64,000 bases of DNA from positions 280,779-344,778 of the forward strand of contig MSGZ01000024.1 in assembly GCA_001940925.1 (NCBI GenBank), written 5' to 3'. Under the pieces are notes generated by a model. It did no database searches. It was not told the DNA's origin and was given only the letters and a program-made list of their open reading frames with translations. Source of the stretch: Ruminococcus sp. Phil11. Its GTDB lineage: Bacteria > Bacillota > Clostridia > Oscillospirales > Ruminococcaceae. Below are positions 6,473-16,900 of the stretch, piece after piece (the stretch's first letter is position 1; the number at the start of each line of letters is the position of its first letter). Made by a program: the position numbers and the translations under genes.

Positions 6473-9370
6473 TTATGCCTTAAAGACCATGCGCACGAAC
6501 GCATAGAGATGCGAATGAATGGAGTCATCGCCGTGGTGACCGTTCTGCACGATATGCCAGAGATGCGGAACACTGTTCCTGTTGAAGTTGTTGTGGTAGC
6601 CCTCCGGCGTATTCAGGCCGACGACGTCGTCCTGCGTACCGCCGGTGATCATGACCAGCGAAGGCGTATCCTCCTCCTTGCTCCACTTCCATGCGCCGGA
6701 TGCACCCGGTGCCGGGCAGATCGCGCCGACATAGCCGAACTTGTCGCCGTACTTCATGCCGATCTGGAGAGATTCTCTGCCGCCCATGGAGAAACCGGTA
6801 ACTGCGGTGTTTTCTCTGCCGGTCGCGACGCTGTAGTTCTCCTCGATATGCGGCATCAGGCTGTCCACGATATCATCGACGAAGTTGTCGTAGCCTTCGT
6901 TCGAGCCCTGATCTGCGAAGCCGGTCGCATCGTTCATGGTCGGATGCGTGAATACGAACGGCACAACAACGATCATGTCAACTGCTTCACCGTCCGCAAT
7001 TGCATTGCCGACGATCTGCTTGGTGTACATCTGGCCGTTGCCCTGCGTGATCATGCGGTTCTCGTTCTCGAAGAAGCCGTGCAGCACATATAGAACCGGA
7101 TACTTCTTGTCAGTGCTGTAGCCTGCCGGAAGCATAATGTTGTAGGGCTTATTCTTGTTTGCCTTCTTGGAGAAGTAGGTTTTCTTCTGAATTGTGCCGT
7201 ACTGGACGCCTGCGCGCTCCTGATGCGAGCTGGCCGGTTCATTGTTGACAAGGTACTTTTCGCATTCCGGGGTATACTCGGCAATCGGCCGCATCTGACC
7301 TGCCGGCTTTTCCGGTGCCGGCGGAATCTCAGTTTCCTGTTTGGTCAGATACTTGACAAACCATGTAATATCGTCCTTTGTGACCTCGCCCTCCTGCGTG
7401 ACGTCTGCGCCCTTCTTGGCACCTGCCGCTGCAAAGCTGCCCTTGATGATGCCGCGCTTTGCAAGGGTCAGGTCAACCGCATTCGTGAAGCCGTCGCCGT
7501 TGACGTCCGCAACAGCGTACTTTACGGGCTTCGGGCCGGAAACCGCGGTGCCGCTTTTCGCGACGATCATTTCATCAACATAGAAATCGTTGGTGCTGCT
7601 GTCTGTTTCGATGTAGATCGAGCAGTCGGTCGCACCGGCCGGGATCGTAAAGGACGGATTTGCAAGCTGTACCCAGTCGCCCTTCGTGACGGTCTCGGTC
7701 GCGATCTTCTTGTAGCTGGTGCTGCTGCCGTCATTGTACTGCAGCGTGAAGTGGAACGTATCCGACGCGGAGCCGGACGTATACTTGACAACTGCGCTGA
7801 AGCTGTACGTTTCACCAGCGGAGCAGCCGGACGGGAGCGCATGGGCTGCGCCGTTCCAGCTGTCGGTTCTGCCGGAGCAGAGCAGGGATTTGCTGCCTGC
7901 ATACGCTTCGGATGCGGTCTTGACGGATGCGCCGCCGCGGCCGGTGAAGTCCTCATCGCCGTTTTCAAAGGTATAATGTGCGATGTAGCCGTCCGGATCG
8001 GTCACGGTGACCGGCGGGGTCGTTGTGACAGGCGGATCGGTCGTGCCGGGATCGGTCGTGCCCGGATCGGTCGAGCTGCTGCCGCTGCCCGCGATCACGA
8101 AGGTCGTGACGGAGTTGCCCGGGAGCTGTGCGGAGAATCCGCTGCCGGATGCGGATACAGAACCGATATCCTTGATGTTCTCATTGCTGCTCGTGCGGTA
8201 GCCCTTCACGCTGGTGATGTTTGCCCCCTTGACCGTGAAGTTCTCGCTTAAATTGCCGCTGCTCTTGTTGATCGCGACGATCGCGATGCTGCCGTCGGTG
8301 TTCTTATAGGCAGAGACCAGAACATTGTTTTCCGGAGACTCGGTCGCGTCGATGCGGACTGCGCCCGGACGCACCCACTTGGAATACTGCGCCATGCAGT
8401 AGCCGCGCTTGGAGATCGTGCCGTCGTCCTTCATCGGGCTGTACTTGCGGCGGATAAACCACCAGACATAAGCGTTCATGTTGCCGACAACCAGACCGTT
8501 GTGAATGTTCTCCGAGACCTGAAGTGCCTGCGGATAGGTGTTGGCATCGGAGTTGGAATCCGGCACATAAACCTCTGTCATCCAGATGTCCTTGCCGCAG
8601 TTTTCCAGTGCCGGGAAGTTCATGTCATTGCGGGAGGTGCCGTAGAAATGTGTGCCGAACAGGTCGGTGTTCGCAAATGCCTTCTGATTGTTCAGGATCG
8701 CGTTATAGGTTTCCTTGCGGTACTGGAAGCTTTCCGGCGACATCATTTTGGCGTTGGTACCGGCCGTGACCTGATTGCCGTAATCTGCAAGGAAGGTGAC
8801 AAGCTCGTTCGTGCTCCAGCCGGTCCAGTCCTGTGCGTAGTCCGGCTCATTCTGCACGGAGACGGAATACAGATTGACGCCCTGACCTTCCATATACTTT
8901 ATATAACTGTTGAGGTGCTTGGCGTAATCGCCGTACTGGTTGTTGTTCAGGTGATACTTGGAGCCGTTTCCGTTGGAGCGCATACTTGCAGGCGGATACC
9001 ACGGTGAAGCAAATACCGTTGCACCGAGCTCCTGTGCGGCCAGTGCAGTCGGCACTGCGGTTTTCCACTGGCTGCTGTCATCACTGATGTAGATGCGCAG
9101 GATCGTCAGGCCGAGTTCGTCATTGCCGTTGCCGAACGCCTTTTGTACCTGTGCTGCGGACATGTCCGCGGTCGTGCCGGCCGGCAGATTGATTGCCTGC
9201 CATTCCGGAAGGTTGATTCCGCCGAAGCCGCGGATCGTCTGATAGGTCTTGCCTGTGTCGATCGTACAGCTTGCGGCGAATGCGGTCTGTGACGGCAGCG
9301 CAGCGGACATCGTGAACAGCATGGTGCTGCTGATGAACGCGGCGGCTGCTCGCCGAAGCGTCTTTTTCAT
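6473..9370 (-). CDS. Secreted GH30 glucuronoxylanase - CBM22 - dockerin - CE1 esterase
   Basis: 965 residues. Signal peptide ~1-33. GH30 catalytic and beta-sandwich modules span ~34-430: acid/base E175 in VQNEPDY, nucleophile E266 in WMTEVYV. The IRRKYSPMKDDGTISKRGY block resembles the glucuronate-recognising region of subfamily 8 XynC enzymes. After a Pro/Thr linker come a CBM22-like module (~455-600), a type I dockerin (~610-675; DVNGDGFTNAVDL and a degenerate DVTQEGEVTKDD) and a CE1 feruloyl/acetyl esterase (~700-965; nucleophile in GFSMGGRE, His in NGHHGDD). It should cut glucuronoxylan and remove ester side groups while docked to a scaffoldin. ATG 9370 has GGGAG at good spacing; a GTG at 9376 sits too close. 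Confidence 0.92.
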   Translation of the reverse strand: MKKTLRRAAAAFISSTMLFTMSAALPSQTAFAASCTIDTGKTYQTIRGFGGINLPEWQAINLPAGTTADMSAAQVQKAFGNGNDELGLTILRIYISDDSSQWKTAVPTALAAQELGATVFASPWYPPASMRSNGNGSKYHLNNNQYGDYAKHLNSYIKYMEGQGVNLYSVSVQNEPDYAQDWTGWSTNELVTFLADYGNQVTAGTNAKMMSPESFQYRKETYNAILNNQKAFANTDLFGTHFYGTSRNDMNFPALENCGKDIWMTEVYVPDSNSDANTYPQALQVSENIHNGLVVGNMNAYVWWFIRRKYSPMKDDGTISKRGYCMAQYSKWVRPGAVRIDATESPENNVLVSAYKNTDGSIAIVAINKSSGNLSENFTVKGANITSVKGYRTSSNENIKDIGSVSASGSGFSAQLPGNSVTTFVIAGSGSSSTDPGTTDPGTTDPPVTTTPPVTVTDPDGYIAHYTFENGDEDFTGRGGASVKTASEAYAGSKSLLCSGRTDSWNGAAHALPSGCSAGETYSFSAVVKYTSGSASDTFHFTLQYNDGSSTSYKKIATETVTKGDWVQLANPSFTIPAGATDCSIYIETDSSTNDFYVDEMIVAKSGTAVSGPKPVKYAVADVNGDGFTNAVDLTLAKRGIIKGSFAAAGAKKGADVTQEGEVTKDDITWFVKYLTKQETEIPPAPEKPAGQMRPIAEYTPECEKYLVNNEPASSHQERAGVQYGTIQKKTYFSKKANKNKPYNIMLPAGYSTDKKYPVLYVLHGFFENENRMITQGNGQMYTKQIVGNAIADGEAVDMIVVVPFVFTHPTMNDATGFADQGSNEGYDNFVDDIVDSLMPHIEENYSVATGRENTAVTGFSMGGRESLQIGMKYGDKFGYVGAICPAPGASGAWKWSKEEDTPSLVMITGGTQDDVVGLNTPEGYHNNFNRNSVPHLWHIVQNGHHGDDSIHSHLYAFVRMVFKA

Positions 9371-9476
9371 AAACACTCCCTCTTTCCCAATCTGAAATAA
9401 AAAGAATTTGTACTGTGCTGCCGACAGCAGAGCGAGCCCGTGGCAAAATGGTCACTCTGCACACAATACTACTTTT

Positions 9477-9505
9477 ATTATACACGAGTTTTTAACGGAT
9501 TGCAA
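9477..9505 (-). promoter_or_regulatory. Promoter of the GH30-CE1 gene
   Basis: Minus strand: TTGCAA at 9505-9500, a 17-nt spacer and TATAAT at 9482-9477. The -35 overlaps the end of the shared direct-repeat box. Confidence 0.82.
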
Positions 9506-9540
9506 TGTACAATATGCAGAAGTATATGGATAAAATGCAG
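9503..9540 (-). promoter_or_regulatory. Shared direct-repeat activator box, copy A
   Basis: On the minus strand, two 15-nt half-sites, CTGCATTTTATCCAT and CTGCATATTGTACAT, are 21 nt apart start to start. The second runs into the -35. Copies B (9678) and C (13837) have the same layout. See findings. Confidence 0.7.
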
Positions 9541-9677
9541 TTTGCACAAAAATGCCTGCGGACATGTTAAAAATGATACCACGAAAAGTTGTACGGCATT
9601 TCAGGCGTCTTGTATGCATGGAATCCTATAATTATCTGCAACATGTATGCAAAAAAGTATGAAAATGGGGTAGTCAA

Positions 9678-9714
9678 CTGCACTTTGTCCATGTTATCTA
9701 CAAAATGTACATTG
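9678..9714 (+). promoter_or_regulatory. Shared direct-repeat activator box, copy B
   Basis: Half-sites CTGCACTTTGTCCAT and CTACAAAATGTACAT are 20 nt apart and abut the TTGCAA -35 of the GH10-GH43 gene. The 557 nt between the two divergent xylanase genes (9371-9928) hold copies A and B, the two promoters and no gene. CTGC-starting partial matches near 9556 and 9636 may be further half-sites. Confidence 0.7.
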
Positions 9715-9740
9715 CAAAGAGGGGGAATTTCGGCTAAGAT
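9712..9740 (+). promoter_or_regulatory. Promoter of the GH10-GH43 gene
   Basis: TTGCAA at 9712-9717, a 17-nt spacer and TAAGAT at 9735-9740. The untranslated leader is about 180 nt. Confidence 0.72.
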
Positions 9741-9928
9741 AAAGACAGATATAAATATTGCATTTATATCAGCTTGTGCAGACAAGAACGGACATGCAGC
9801 AGAATCATAAATCCCACCCCTTCAGGATGCGTGATTCTGCAGCATGAAACCGGACTTTGTCCTGTACACCCGTCCGAAATGATTTCATTTTTTCAAGATC
9901 GTGATGATCCAGTATGGGGGAATTGACT

Positions 9929-12900
9929 ATGAAATGGAAACGCTTTGCAGCGGCTGTGACCGCTGCGGCATGCTCGGCGGCGATGCTGACGACCATGCCT
10001 GTGAGTCTGGCAGAGGCGGCGACCGCTGTCAGCAACGATTTCGAGGTCGAGTATGAAGGCTGGTATTCCACCTCCGATGCAGCGAGCCTGACGGCTCTTG
10101 AAGGCATCGGTTTCGGCGGATCCAGAGGCATGCTGATCTCCGGCAGAACCGCCCCGCAGGACGGCGCAGCTTCATCCAAGGGCTTCTTCCTGCACGGCGG
10201 CACGAAGTACGACTATTCTGTAAAGGTGTACAGTGAAACCGCTGAGACCTTCCGCCTGACGCTCCTGACAAAGGACATCGACACGGGTGAGGAAACCCTG
10301 AAGGTTCTGGCTGAAAAGACTGTGCAGCCCGGACAGTGGACAACCCTGTCCGCATCTGATAGAGCTGCTTTCAACAGCGGCGAATATAAGCTGACCCTTA
10401 CAACGGACAGCACCAATGATTTCCGGTTCGATGAACTGAAGATCACGACAAAGGAAAAGCTGATCGTGGCAGATGCTGCGGAGCTCGGCCTGAAGGACGA
10501 GTTCGCGCCGTATTTCCGCATCGGCAACATCCTGAACGGCTCGACGGTCAACGATTCTGCAATCAAGAATATCCTGCTCAAGGACTGCAACGCGATCGAG
10601 TGTGAGAACGAGACCAAGCCGGATCAGACGATCGTCAGAGGCAGCGTTTCCGGCACGGATCTGAAGGTGTCGCTCAATAACTGCGCTGCGATCTGTGACT
10701 GGGCTTCCAAGAACGGCCTGGGCTTCCGCGGCCATACGCTCGTTTGGCACAGCCAGACGCCGCTCGAATTCTTCCAGTCCAACGGCAACTGGGTCGATAA
10801 GTCCACAATGAGCAAGCGCATGGAAAATTACATCAAGGCGATGTTCAACGCGTTCAAGACGCAGTATCCGAACCTGAACCTCTATGCTTACGACGTCTGC
10901 AACGAGTGCATCAGCGACGACGCGGGTGCCTGCAACAACGGCGACGGCGCAAGATCGCCCGGCGTTAACAACAACGACGGCAAATCCCCGTGGGTGCAGA
11001 TCTACGGCAACAACAGCTTCATCGAGGAAGCGTTCAAGTATGCCAAGCAGTATGCACCGAGCAGCTGCAAGCTCTTTTATAATGACTATAACGAGCACGC
11101 TTCCTATAAGCGCGACTGCATCTACAGAACCTGCAAGAGCCTCTTTGACAAGGGCCTGCTGGACGGTGTGGGCATGCAGTCCCATGTGACCGCAAACGCC
11201 AATGACTGGGCAGGCGGCACCGAGGCTTATCTGAATGCAATGGACAAGTACCTGAGCATCGGCTGCGACGTTCAGGTCACCGAGCTCGACGTTTCCGTCA
11301 AGGATTCCAACGAGAACGCACAGGTCACCAAGTATAAGACCATTTTCGAGCACGCGATGAACTGGAACAAGAGTCATCCGCGTCCGAAGAACCGCGTCAC
11401 CCTGATCCAGATCTGGGGTCCGAACGACGGTCACTCCTGGCTGTCCTCCGGCAGCAACGGTCTGCTTTATACGAGCAGCAATCAGCCGAAGGCTGCATAC
11501 AACGGTCTGGTCGGCATGATCCCGAAGTCCGAGTGGGGCGACGGTACGCAGTACAGCGACGAGGACTTCACGCCGATCCCGCGTGAGCCTGCAAAGGTCG
11601 ATTCCAACGGCTACTGGTTCCACTACGATTTCGAGGACGGCACGCAGAGCTGGGGCTCCCGCGCCGGTGAGACGGTCACGACCAGCAGCAATACCCAGTA
11701 CGGCAGCCAGTGCCTCGCGGTCTCCGGCCGTGAGAACGCATGGCAGGGTCCGCAGGTCGAGGTCGATACCAGTGTCCTCGAACCCGGAAAGACCTACAGC
11801 TTCGCTGCAAATGTCATGTATGATTCCGGCTCTGAGAGCTCGAAATTCCACTTCACCATGTCCTACGGCTCCGGCGACGATACCGTCTACACGAAGATCG
11901 CGACCGAGACCGTGAACAAGGGTCAGTGGACACAGCTCGCAAACCAGAGCTTCACGATCCCGTCCGCTGCGACATCCAATGTCCATATCTATCTGGAAAC
12001 AGACGGCAGCGACATTCAGGACTTCTACATTGACGAAGTCGTCGCGGCACCGGAAGGCACCGTTATCACCGGCCCGAAGGCAGTTCCGCCGATTCTCGGC
12101 GACGTCAACTGCGACGGCCAGATCTCCGCAGCAGACCTCTCCGCTCTGAAGGCAGCACTCCGCAGCGAAAAGTTCGCTTCCGCACAGGCGAAGAAGAACG
12201 CTGACGTTGACAAGAGCAGAAAGGTTACCGCAACGGATGCACAGCTCCTGCGCGATTTCCTGCTCACCAAGATCACCGAGTTCCCGCAGGGCGAGATCGA
12301 AGTCGAGGAAGTTGACTTCTCCCAGATGGAAGCAAAGTTCCGCGGCATCACCCTCGCATCCTCGATCAAGAAGGACAACGAGAACAACCCGATGACCACG
12401 CAGCGCTTCGGTGCAGACCCGGGCTTCATGGTCTACAAGGGCAGACTCTATGTCTACACCACGAACGACGCGTTCGAGTACAGCGGCAACAATATCAAGG
12501 AGAACTCCTACGCTGTTCAGACGATCAACTGCGTCTCGTCCGCTGACCTCGTCAACTGGACAGACCACGGTCCGATCCCGGCAGCCGGCAGCAACGGCGC
12601 CTGCAAGTGGGCATCCCGCTCCTGGGCACCGGATGCGTGCTGGAAGACCATCAAGGGTCAGGACAAGTTCTTCATCTACTTCGCAGACTCCGCAAACGGC
12701 ATCGGCGTGATGGAAGCGGACAGCCCGACAGGCCCGTGGCATGACCCGATCGGCAAGGCAATCGCAAACAGACAGACCAACGGCTGTCAGGACGTTGACT
12801 GGATGTTCGACCCGGCAGTCCTCGTCGATGACGACGGCACCGGTTACCTCTACTTCGGCGGCGGTATCGAGAACCATCCGGCAAACGATCCGGGTACCGC

Positions 12901-13738
12901 AAGATGCGTCAAGCTGACCGACGATATGACCGGTCTGGCAGGTACGCCGCAGCAGATGAAGCCGCCGTACCTCTTTGAGGACAGCAGCATTCTGAAGATC
13001 GGCAATACCTACGTTTACTCCTACTGCACCAACTTCCAAGTTCCGAACGGCGCGAATGTCAACGGTAAGTCCTTCGGCAGCGGCGATATCTGCTACATGA
13101 CCTCGAACAGCCCGCTCGGCCCGTGGGGCAGCTCGAACTTCCAGGGCGTCATGTTCAAGAACACCGGCGGCCAGGGCCTTGACAACGGCGGCAATAACCA
13201 CCACTCGCTCGTTTACTTCAAGGACAAGTACTATCTGCTGTATCACTGCCGTCAGGCTGAGATCCGTATGCGCGGCAAGTCTGACAACTACCGCTCCACG
13301 CAGATCGACTATGCGACCGTCAACGGCACGCAGATCTCCGTCAAGGGTACAATGGCAGGCGTCAGCCAGATCGAAACGCTGAATCCGTATGAGACGGTTC
13401 AGGCTGAGACCATGGCACAGCAGGCAGGCATCCAGATCAAGGGCCTCGGCGATACCGTTGTCACGGATATCCAGAAGGGCGACTGGATCAAGGTCAAGGG
13501 CGTTGACTTCAGCCAGGGCTGCAAGGCTATCACGGTGCGCGCTGCATCCAGCAAGGGCGGCGTCATCAAGGTCACGACCGGCTCCCCGAGCGGCGAGGCA
13601 TTTGCCTACGTCGAGGTGAACGGCAGCAGCATGCAGGAATACACGCTCGCCTGCAACAATATTGATGGTGTCAATGATATCTGCTTCGTGTTCAGCGATG
13701 AGCTCGAATTCGACAGCTGGTCGTTTACCGCCGGCTGA
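9929..13738 (+). CDS. Secreted CBM22 - GH10 xylanase - CBM22 - dockerin - GH43 - CBM6
   Basis: 1269 residues. Signal peptide ~1-31. Modules: CBM22-like (~35-172); GH10 endo-xylanase (~178-525; acid/base E326 in DVCNECISD, nucleophile E452 in VTELDVS); a second CBM22-like (~560-715); type I dockerin (~722-788; DVNCDGQISAADL and DVDKSRKVTATDA); GH43 (~805-1130; WAPDACW and MFDPAVLVDDDGTGYLYFGG blocks around the catalytic acids), probably an arabinofuranosidase or xylosidase; and a C-terminal CBM6-like module (~1140-1269). It pairs backbone cutting with side-chain or oligomer trimming. ATG 9929 is preferred to 9914 because the GGGGGA Shine-Dalgarno lies between them. Confidence 0.92.
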   Translation: MKWKRFAAAVTAAACSAAMLTTMPVSLAEAATAVSNDFEVEYEGWYSTSDAASLTALEGIGFGGSRGMLISGRTAPQDGAASSKGFFLHGGTKYDYSVKVYSETAETFRLTLLTKDIDTGEETLKVLAEKTVQPGQWTTLSASDRAAFNSGEYKLTLTTDSTNDFRFDELKITTKEKLIVADAAELGLKDEFAPYFRIGNILNGSTVNDSAIKNILLKDCNAIECENETKPDQTIVRGSVSGTDLKVSLNNCAAICDWASKNGLGFRGHTLVWHSQTPLEFFQSNGNWVDKSTMSKRMENYIKAMFNAFKTQYPNLNLYAYDVCNECISDDAGACNNGDGARSPGVNNNDGKSPWVQIYGNNSFIEEAFKYAKQYAPSSCKLFYNDYNEHASYKRDCIYRTCKSLFDKGLLDGVGMQSHVTANANDWAGGTEAYLNAMDKYLSIGCDVQVTELDVSVKDSNENAQVTKYKTIFEHAMNWNKSHPRPKNRVTLIQIWGPNDGHSWLSSGSNGLLYTSSNQPKAAYNGLVGMIPKSEWGDGTQYSDEDFTPIPREPAKVDSNGYWFHYDFEDGTQSWGSRAGETVTTSSNTQYGSQCLAVSGRENAWQGPQVEVDTSVLEPGKTYSFAANVMYDSGSESSKFHFTMSYGSGDDTVYTKIATETVNKGQWTQLANQSFTIPSAATSNVHIYLETDGSDIQDFYIDEVVAAPEGTVITGPKAVPPILGDVNCDGQISAADLSALKAALRSEKFASAQAKKNADVDKSRKVTATDAQLLRDFLLTKITEFPQGEIEVEEVDFSQMEAKFRGITLASSIKKDNENNPMTTQRFGADPGFMVYKGRLYVYTTNDAFEYSGNNIKENSYAVQTINCVSSADLVNWTDHGPIPAAGSNGACKWASRSWAPDACWKTIKGQDKFFIYFADSANGIGVMEADSPTGPWHDPIGKAIANRQTNGCQDVDWMFDPAVLVDDDGTGYLYFGGGIENHPANDPGTARCVKLTDDMTGLAGTPQQMKPPYLFEDSSILKIGNTYVYSYCTNFQVPNGANVNGKSFGSGDICYMTSNSPLGPWGSSNFQGVMFKNTGGQGLDNGGNNHHSLVYFKDKYYLLYHCRQAEIRMRGKSDNYRSTQIDYATVNGTQISVKGTMAGVSQIETLNPYETVQAETMAQQAGIQIKGLGDTVVTDIQKGDWIKVKGVDFSQGCKAITVRAASSKGGVIKVTTGSPSGEAFAYVEVNGSSMQEYTLACNNIDGVNDICFVFSDELEFDSWSFTAG

Positions 13739-13777
13739 CCGCAGAATCAGGCAAGCATAACTACCTCCCCCCAACGG

Positions 13778-13818
13778 CCGTGTGGCGCTGCTTCGTGCAG
13801 CGCCGCACGGTTGTTTTA
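13778..13818 (+). terminator. Terminator of the GH10-GH43 gene
   Basis: A 14-bp stem (CCGTGTGGCGCTGC with GCAGCGCCGCACGG, one G-U pair) and a TTCGT loop, followed by TTGTTTTA. Confidence 0.9.
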
Positions 13819-13836
13819 TATTTGTACGTACAACCC

Positions 13837-13873
13837 CTGCATTTTGTCTATCAATTCTGCGAAAAGTACATTG
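13837..13873 (+). promoter_or_regulatory. Shared direct-repeat activator box, copy C
   Basis: Half-sites CTGCATTTTGTCTAT and CTGCGAAAAGTACAT are 20 nt apart and abut the TTGACA -35 of the GH43-CE1 gene. Confidence 0.7.
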
Positions 13874-13899
13874 ACATTATAGGAAAAATCATATAAGAT
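13871..13899 (+). promoter_or_regulatory. Promoter of the GH43-CE1 gene
   Basis: TTGACA at 13871-13876, a 17-nt spacer and TAAGAT at 13894-13899. Confidence 0.8.
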
Positions 13900-13997
13900 G
13901 TATATAGGGCAGCTTATATCTGCGGACGATGATACTGCGGAGAACTGCCCGAAGGAAATAGGCTCTTTGGAAATTTTGAATCAGGGGGAAAGAGAAT

Positions 13998-16900
13998 ATG
14001 AAGCACACAAGAGTTCTGAGTGCTGCAACGGCACTGCTCTGTGCGGCGGGTCTGCTTACTGCATTCCCGCGCGTCACAGAGCCGCTGACCGCAAACGCTG
14101 CGGCCACGATCGCAAACCCGTTCATCTGGTCGGACGTCCCGGACGACGACATCATCCGCGTCGGTGATACGTACTATATGGTGCATACAACTATGTATTT
14201 TGCACCGGGCGCACCGATCATGAAATCCAAGGATCTGTTCTCATGGGAGATGTGCAATTACGTGTACGATACCTATGCGGACGGCGCAAAGCAGACGCTT
14301 TCCGGCGGGCAGCATGACTATTCCCACGGCCAGTGGGCGACCAGCCTGCGCTACCACGACGGCAAGTATTATGTCTTTTTCGGCAGCTACGGCACAGGCA
14401 AATCGTACATTTACCAGACAACTGACATCGAGAACGGTCCGTGGACGCGCTCCGAGGTCAACGGCATGTACCATGATGCTTCCATGCTGTTCGATGACGA
14501 CGGCAGAAAGTATCTCGTCTACGGCAGCGGTGAGTTCCATATCAAGGAGTTCAACGACGATATGACCGGATTCAAGGCGGGCGGTCTGGACAAGGCACTG
14601 TTCAAGACAAATCTTTCCGGACTTTCCGGCGAGGGCTCGCACATCCATAAAATCGGTGATTACTACTATATCTTCATCATCGCTTGGCCGAACGGACACC
14701 CGCGTACCGAATACTGCTACAGAAGCAAATCGCTGACCGGAAACTGGGAAGGCAAGGTCGTGCTCGAATCCGGTCTCGGTACCTACGGCAGCGGCGTCGC
14801 ACAGGGCGGCATTGTCCAGACGCCGGAGGGAAAATGGTATGCACTCCTGTTTCAGGATCACGGTGCCGTCGGCAGAGTGCCGGTACTGGTGCCGATGACA
14901 TGGCAGAATGACTGGCCGGTGCTCGGCGAGGGCGGCAAGGCTCCCGTCACACTGACCGTCCCGGATACCTACAAGGGCACCTTCATGGCGAAGGATGACG
15001 ATTTCTCCTACGATACGAACAAGCTCGATCTGCTCTGGCAGTGGAACCATAATCCGGATAACAGCGCATGGTCGGTGACCGACCGTCCCGGCTATCTGCG
15101 CCTGACCAACAAGACGACTGCGAACGAGCTGCTGCACGCCCGCAATACGCTGACGATGCGCACAGAGGGCCCGTCCTGCTCGAGCATGGTCAAGCTCGAT
15201 ACCAAGGGCATGAAGCCCGGCGATTACGCGGGACTTTCCGCATTCCAGTTCAAGTACGGCAATGTCGGCGTCTATGTCGGCGATGACGGCAGCAAGAAGG
15301 TCTATATGGCTGTCAACGGCGGCGACAAGGTCGAGAACAGCAGCAACAAGATCGTGGCACAGCAGAACATGTCCGGAGATGAGGTCTACCTCAAGGTCGA
15401 TTTCAACTTCAACACCGTGGACAGCAGTTTCAATGTGTCCAACAACATCGACAAGGCGAATTTCTACTATTCATTCGACGGAAGCAGCTGGACAAAAATC
15501 GGCGATACGCTGAACATGAGCTATGATCTGACGCTGTTCACCGGCTACAGAAGCGGCCTGTACAGCTACGGCACCAAGTCCACGGGCGGCTATGCGGATT
15601 TCGATTACTTTGATTATGAGCGCGCAGAATGGAATGTGCCGCAGGTCGTTGAACCCGATGCGGACGGCTACTGGCTCCACTGCACGTTTGAAAACGGCGT
15701 GGACGGTTTCCGCGCAAGAGGCGCAGAGACTGCGTCCTCGACCTCTGCGGAGAAGTACGCGGGCAGCAAGTCCATGCTGGTCTCCGGCAGAGAGGCCTCG
15801 TGGCAGGCAGCCTGCCATACGCTGAGCACTGCTGCATTCGAGCCGGGCAAGGCTTACAGCTTCAGCGCGGATGCGATGTACAAGACCGGCTCCGATACCG
15901 ATACCTTCCACTTCACGTTCCAGTATACCGGCACGGACGGTGAGGTGCACTATGCCAAGATCGCGACCGAAACCGCGATGAAGGGCGAATGGGTGCAGCT
16001 TTCCAATCCGGCGTTCAAGATCCCGGCAGACTGCGCCGGCGAAATGTATATCTACGTCGAGACGGCGGAATCCAGCGTGGATTTCTACGTCGATGAAGTG
16101 ATCGCGGCACCGGAAGGCACGGCGATCGCAGGCCCGGGCAAATCCTCCTTCGTGCTGGGCGACGTCAACTCTGACGGCGTCATCAACGCGATCGACCTGT
16201 CCCTCGCAAAGAAGGGCATCCTGACCGAGAAGTTTGCAAGTTCCGTTGCGCAGAAGGCTGCGGACGTTGACCGCAATGACGTTGTCCGCATTGCAGACGT
16301 TGTCTGGATCGCGAAGTTTGTCACCGGTCAGACCAAGGAATATCCGCCGCAGGGCGAGCGCGAGACGCCGCCGCCGAGCGACTATATTTATCCGAGCAAT
16401 CTGCAGTATAAAGAGGCACCCGGAAATTATTTCCGGCAGCCTGCAAATCACGGCACGGTCGTGAAGGAAAACTACACCGGCATCAACGGTGCCAAGACCA
16501 TGTATGTGTATCTGCCTTATGGCTACAACGAGAATACAAAGTATAATATTTTCTACCTGATGCACGGCGGCAACGAGAGCGAAGAAACCTGCTTCAACGA
16601 CAGCAATATCGACATTGATATCATGCTGGACAATATGATCGCGAACGGCGATATCGAGCCGATGATCGTGGTCACCCCGACGTTCAACAGATGCCCGGAC
16701 GGCGCAGGCGATGTCTGGAAGGAAATGCGCGAGACGATCATCCCGTATGTCGAGGGCAAGTATTCGACCTACGCGGATTCGACCTCGATCTCCGACCTGA
16801 ACAAGTCGAGATATCACCGTGCATACGGCGGCTTCTCGATGGGCGGCGGCTCCACATGGAACTGCTTTATCAACAACCTCGATATCATCGCATACTTCAT

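Noticed and set aside
7223..8251. Plus-strand frame opposite the GH30-CE1 gene
   Set aside because: Low-complexity Arg/Ala-rich product typical of antisense shadow frames; no start signal.
10172..13774. 1200-codon open frame antisense to the GH10-GH43 gene
   Set aside because: It is the mirror of a highly biased, GC-rich coding frame, has no RBS or domain, and overlaps a clearly functional gene along its whole length. The same applies to long antisense frames at 2472-4190, 15471-17186, 23921-25405, 50400-51755 and 61307-63265.
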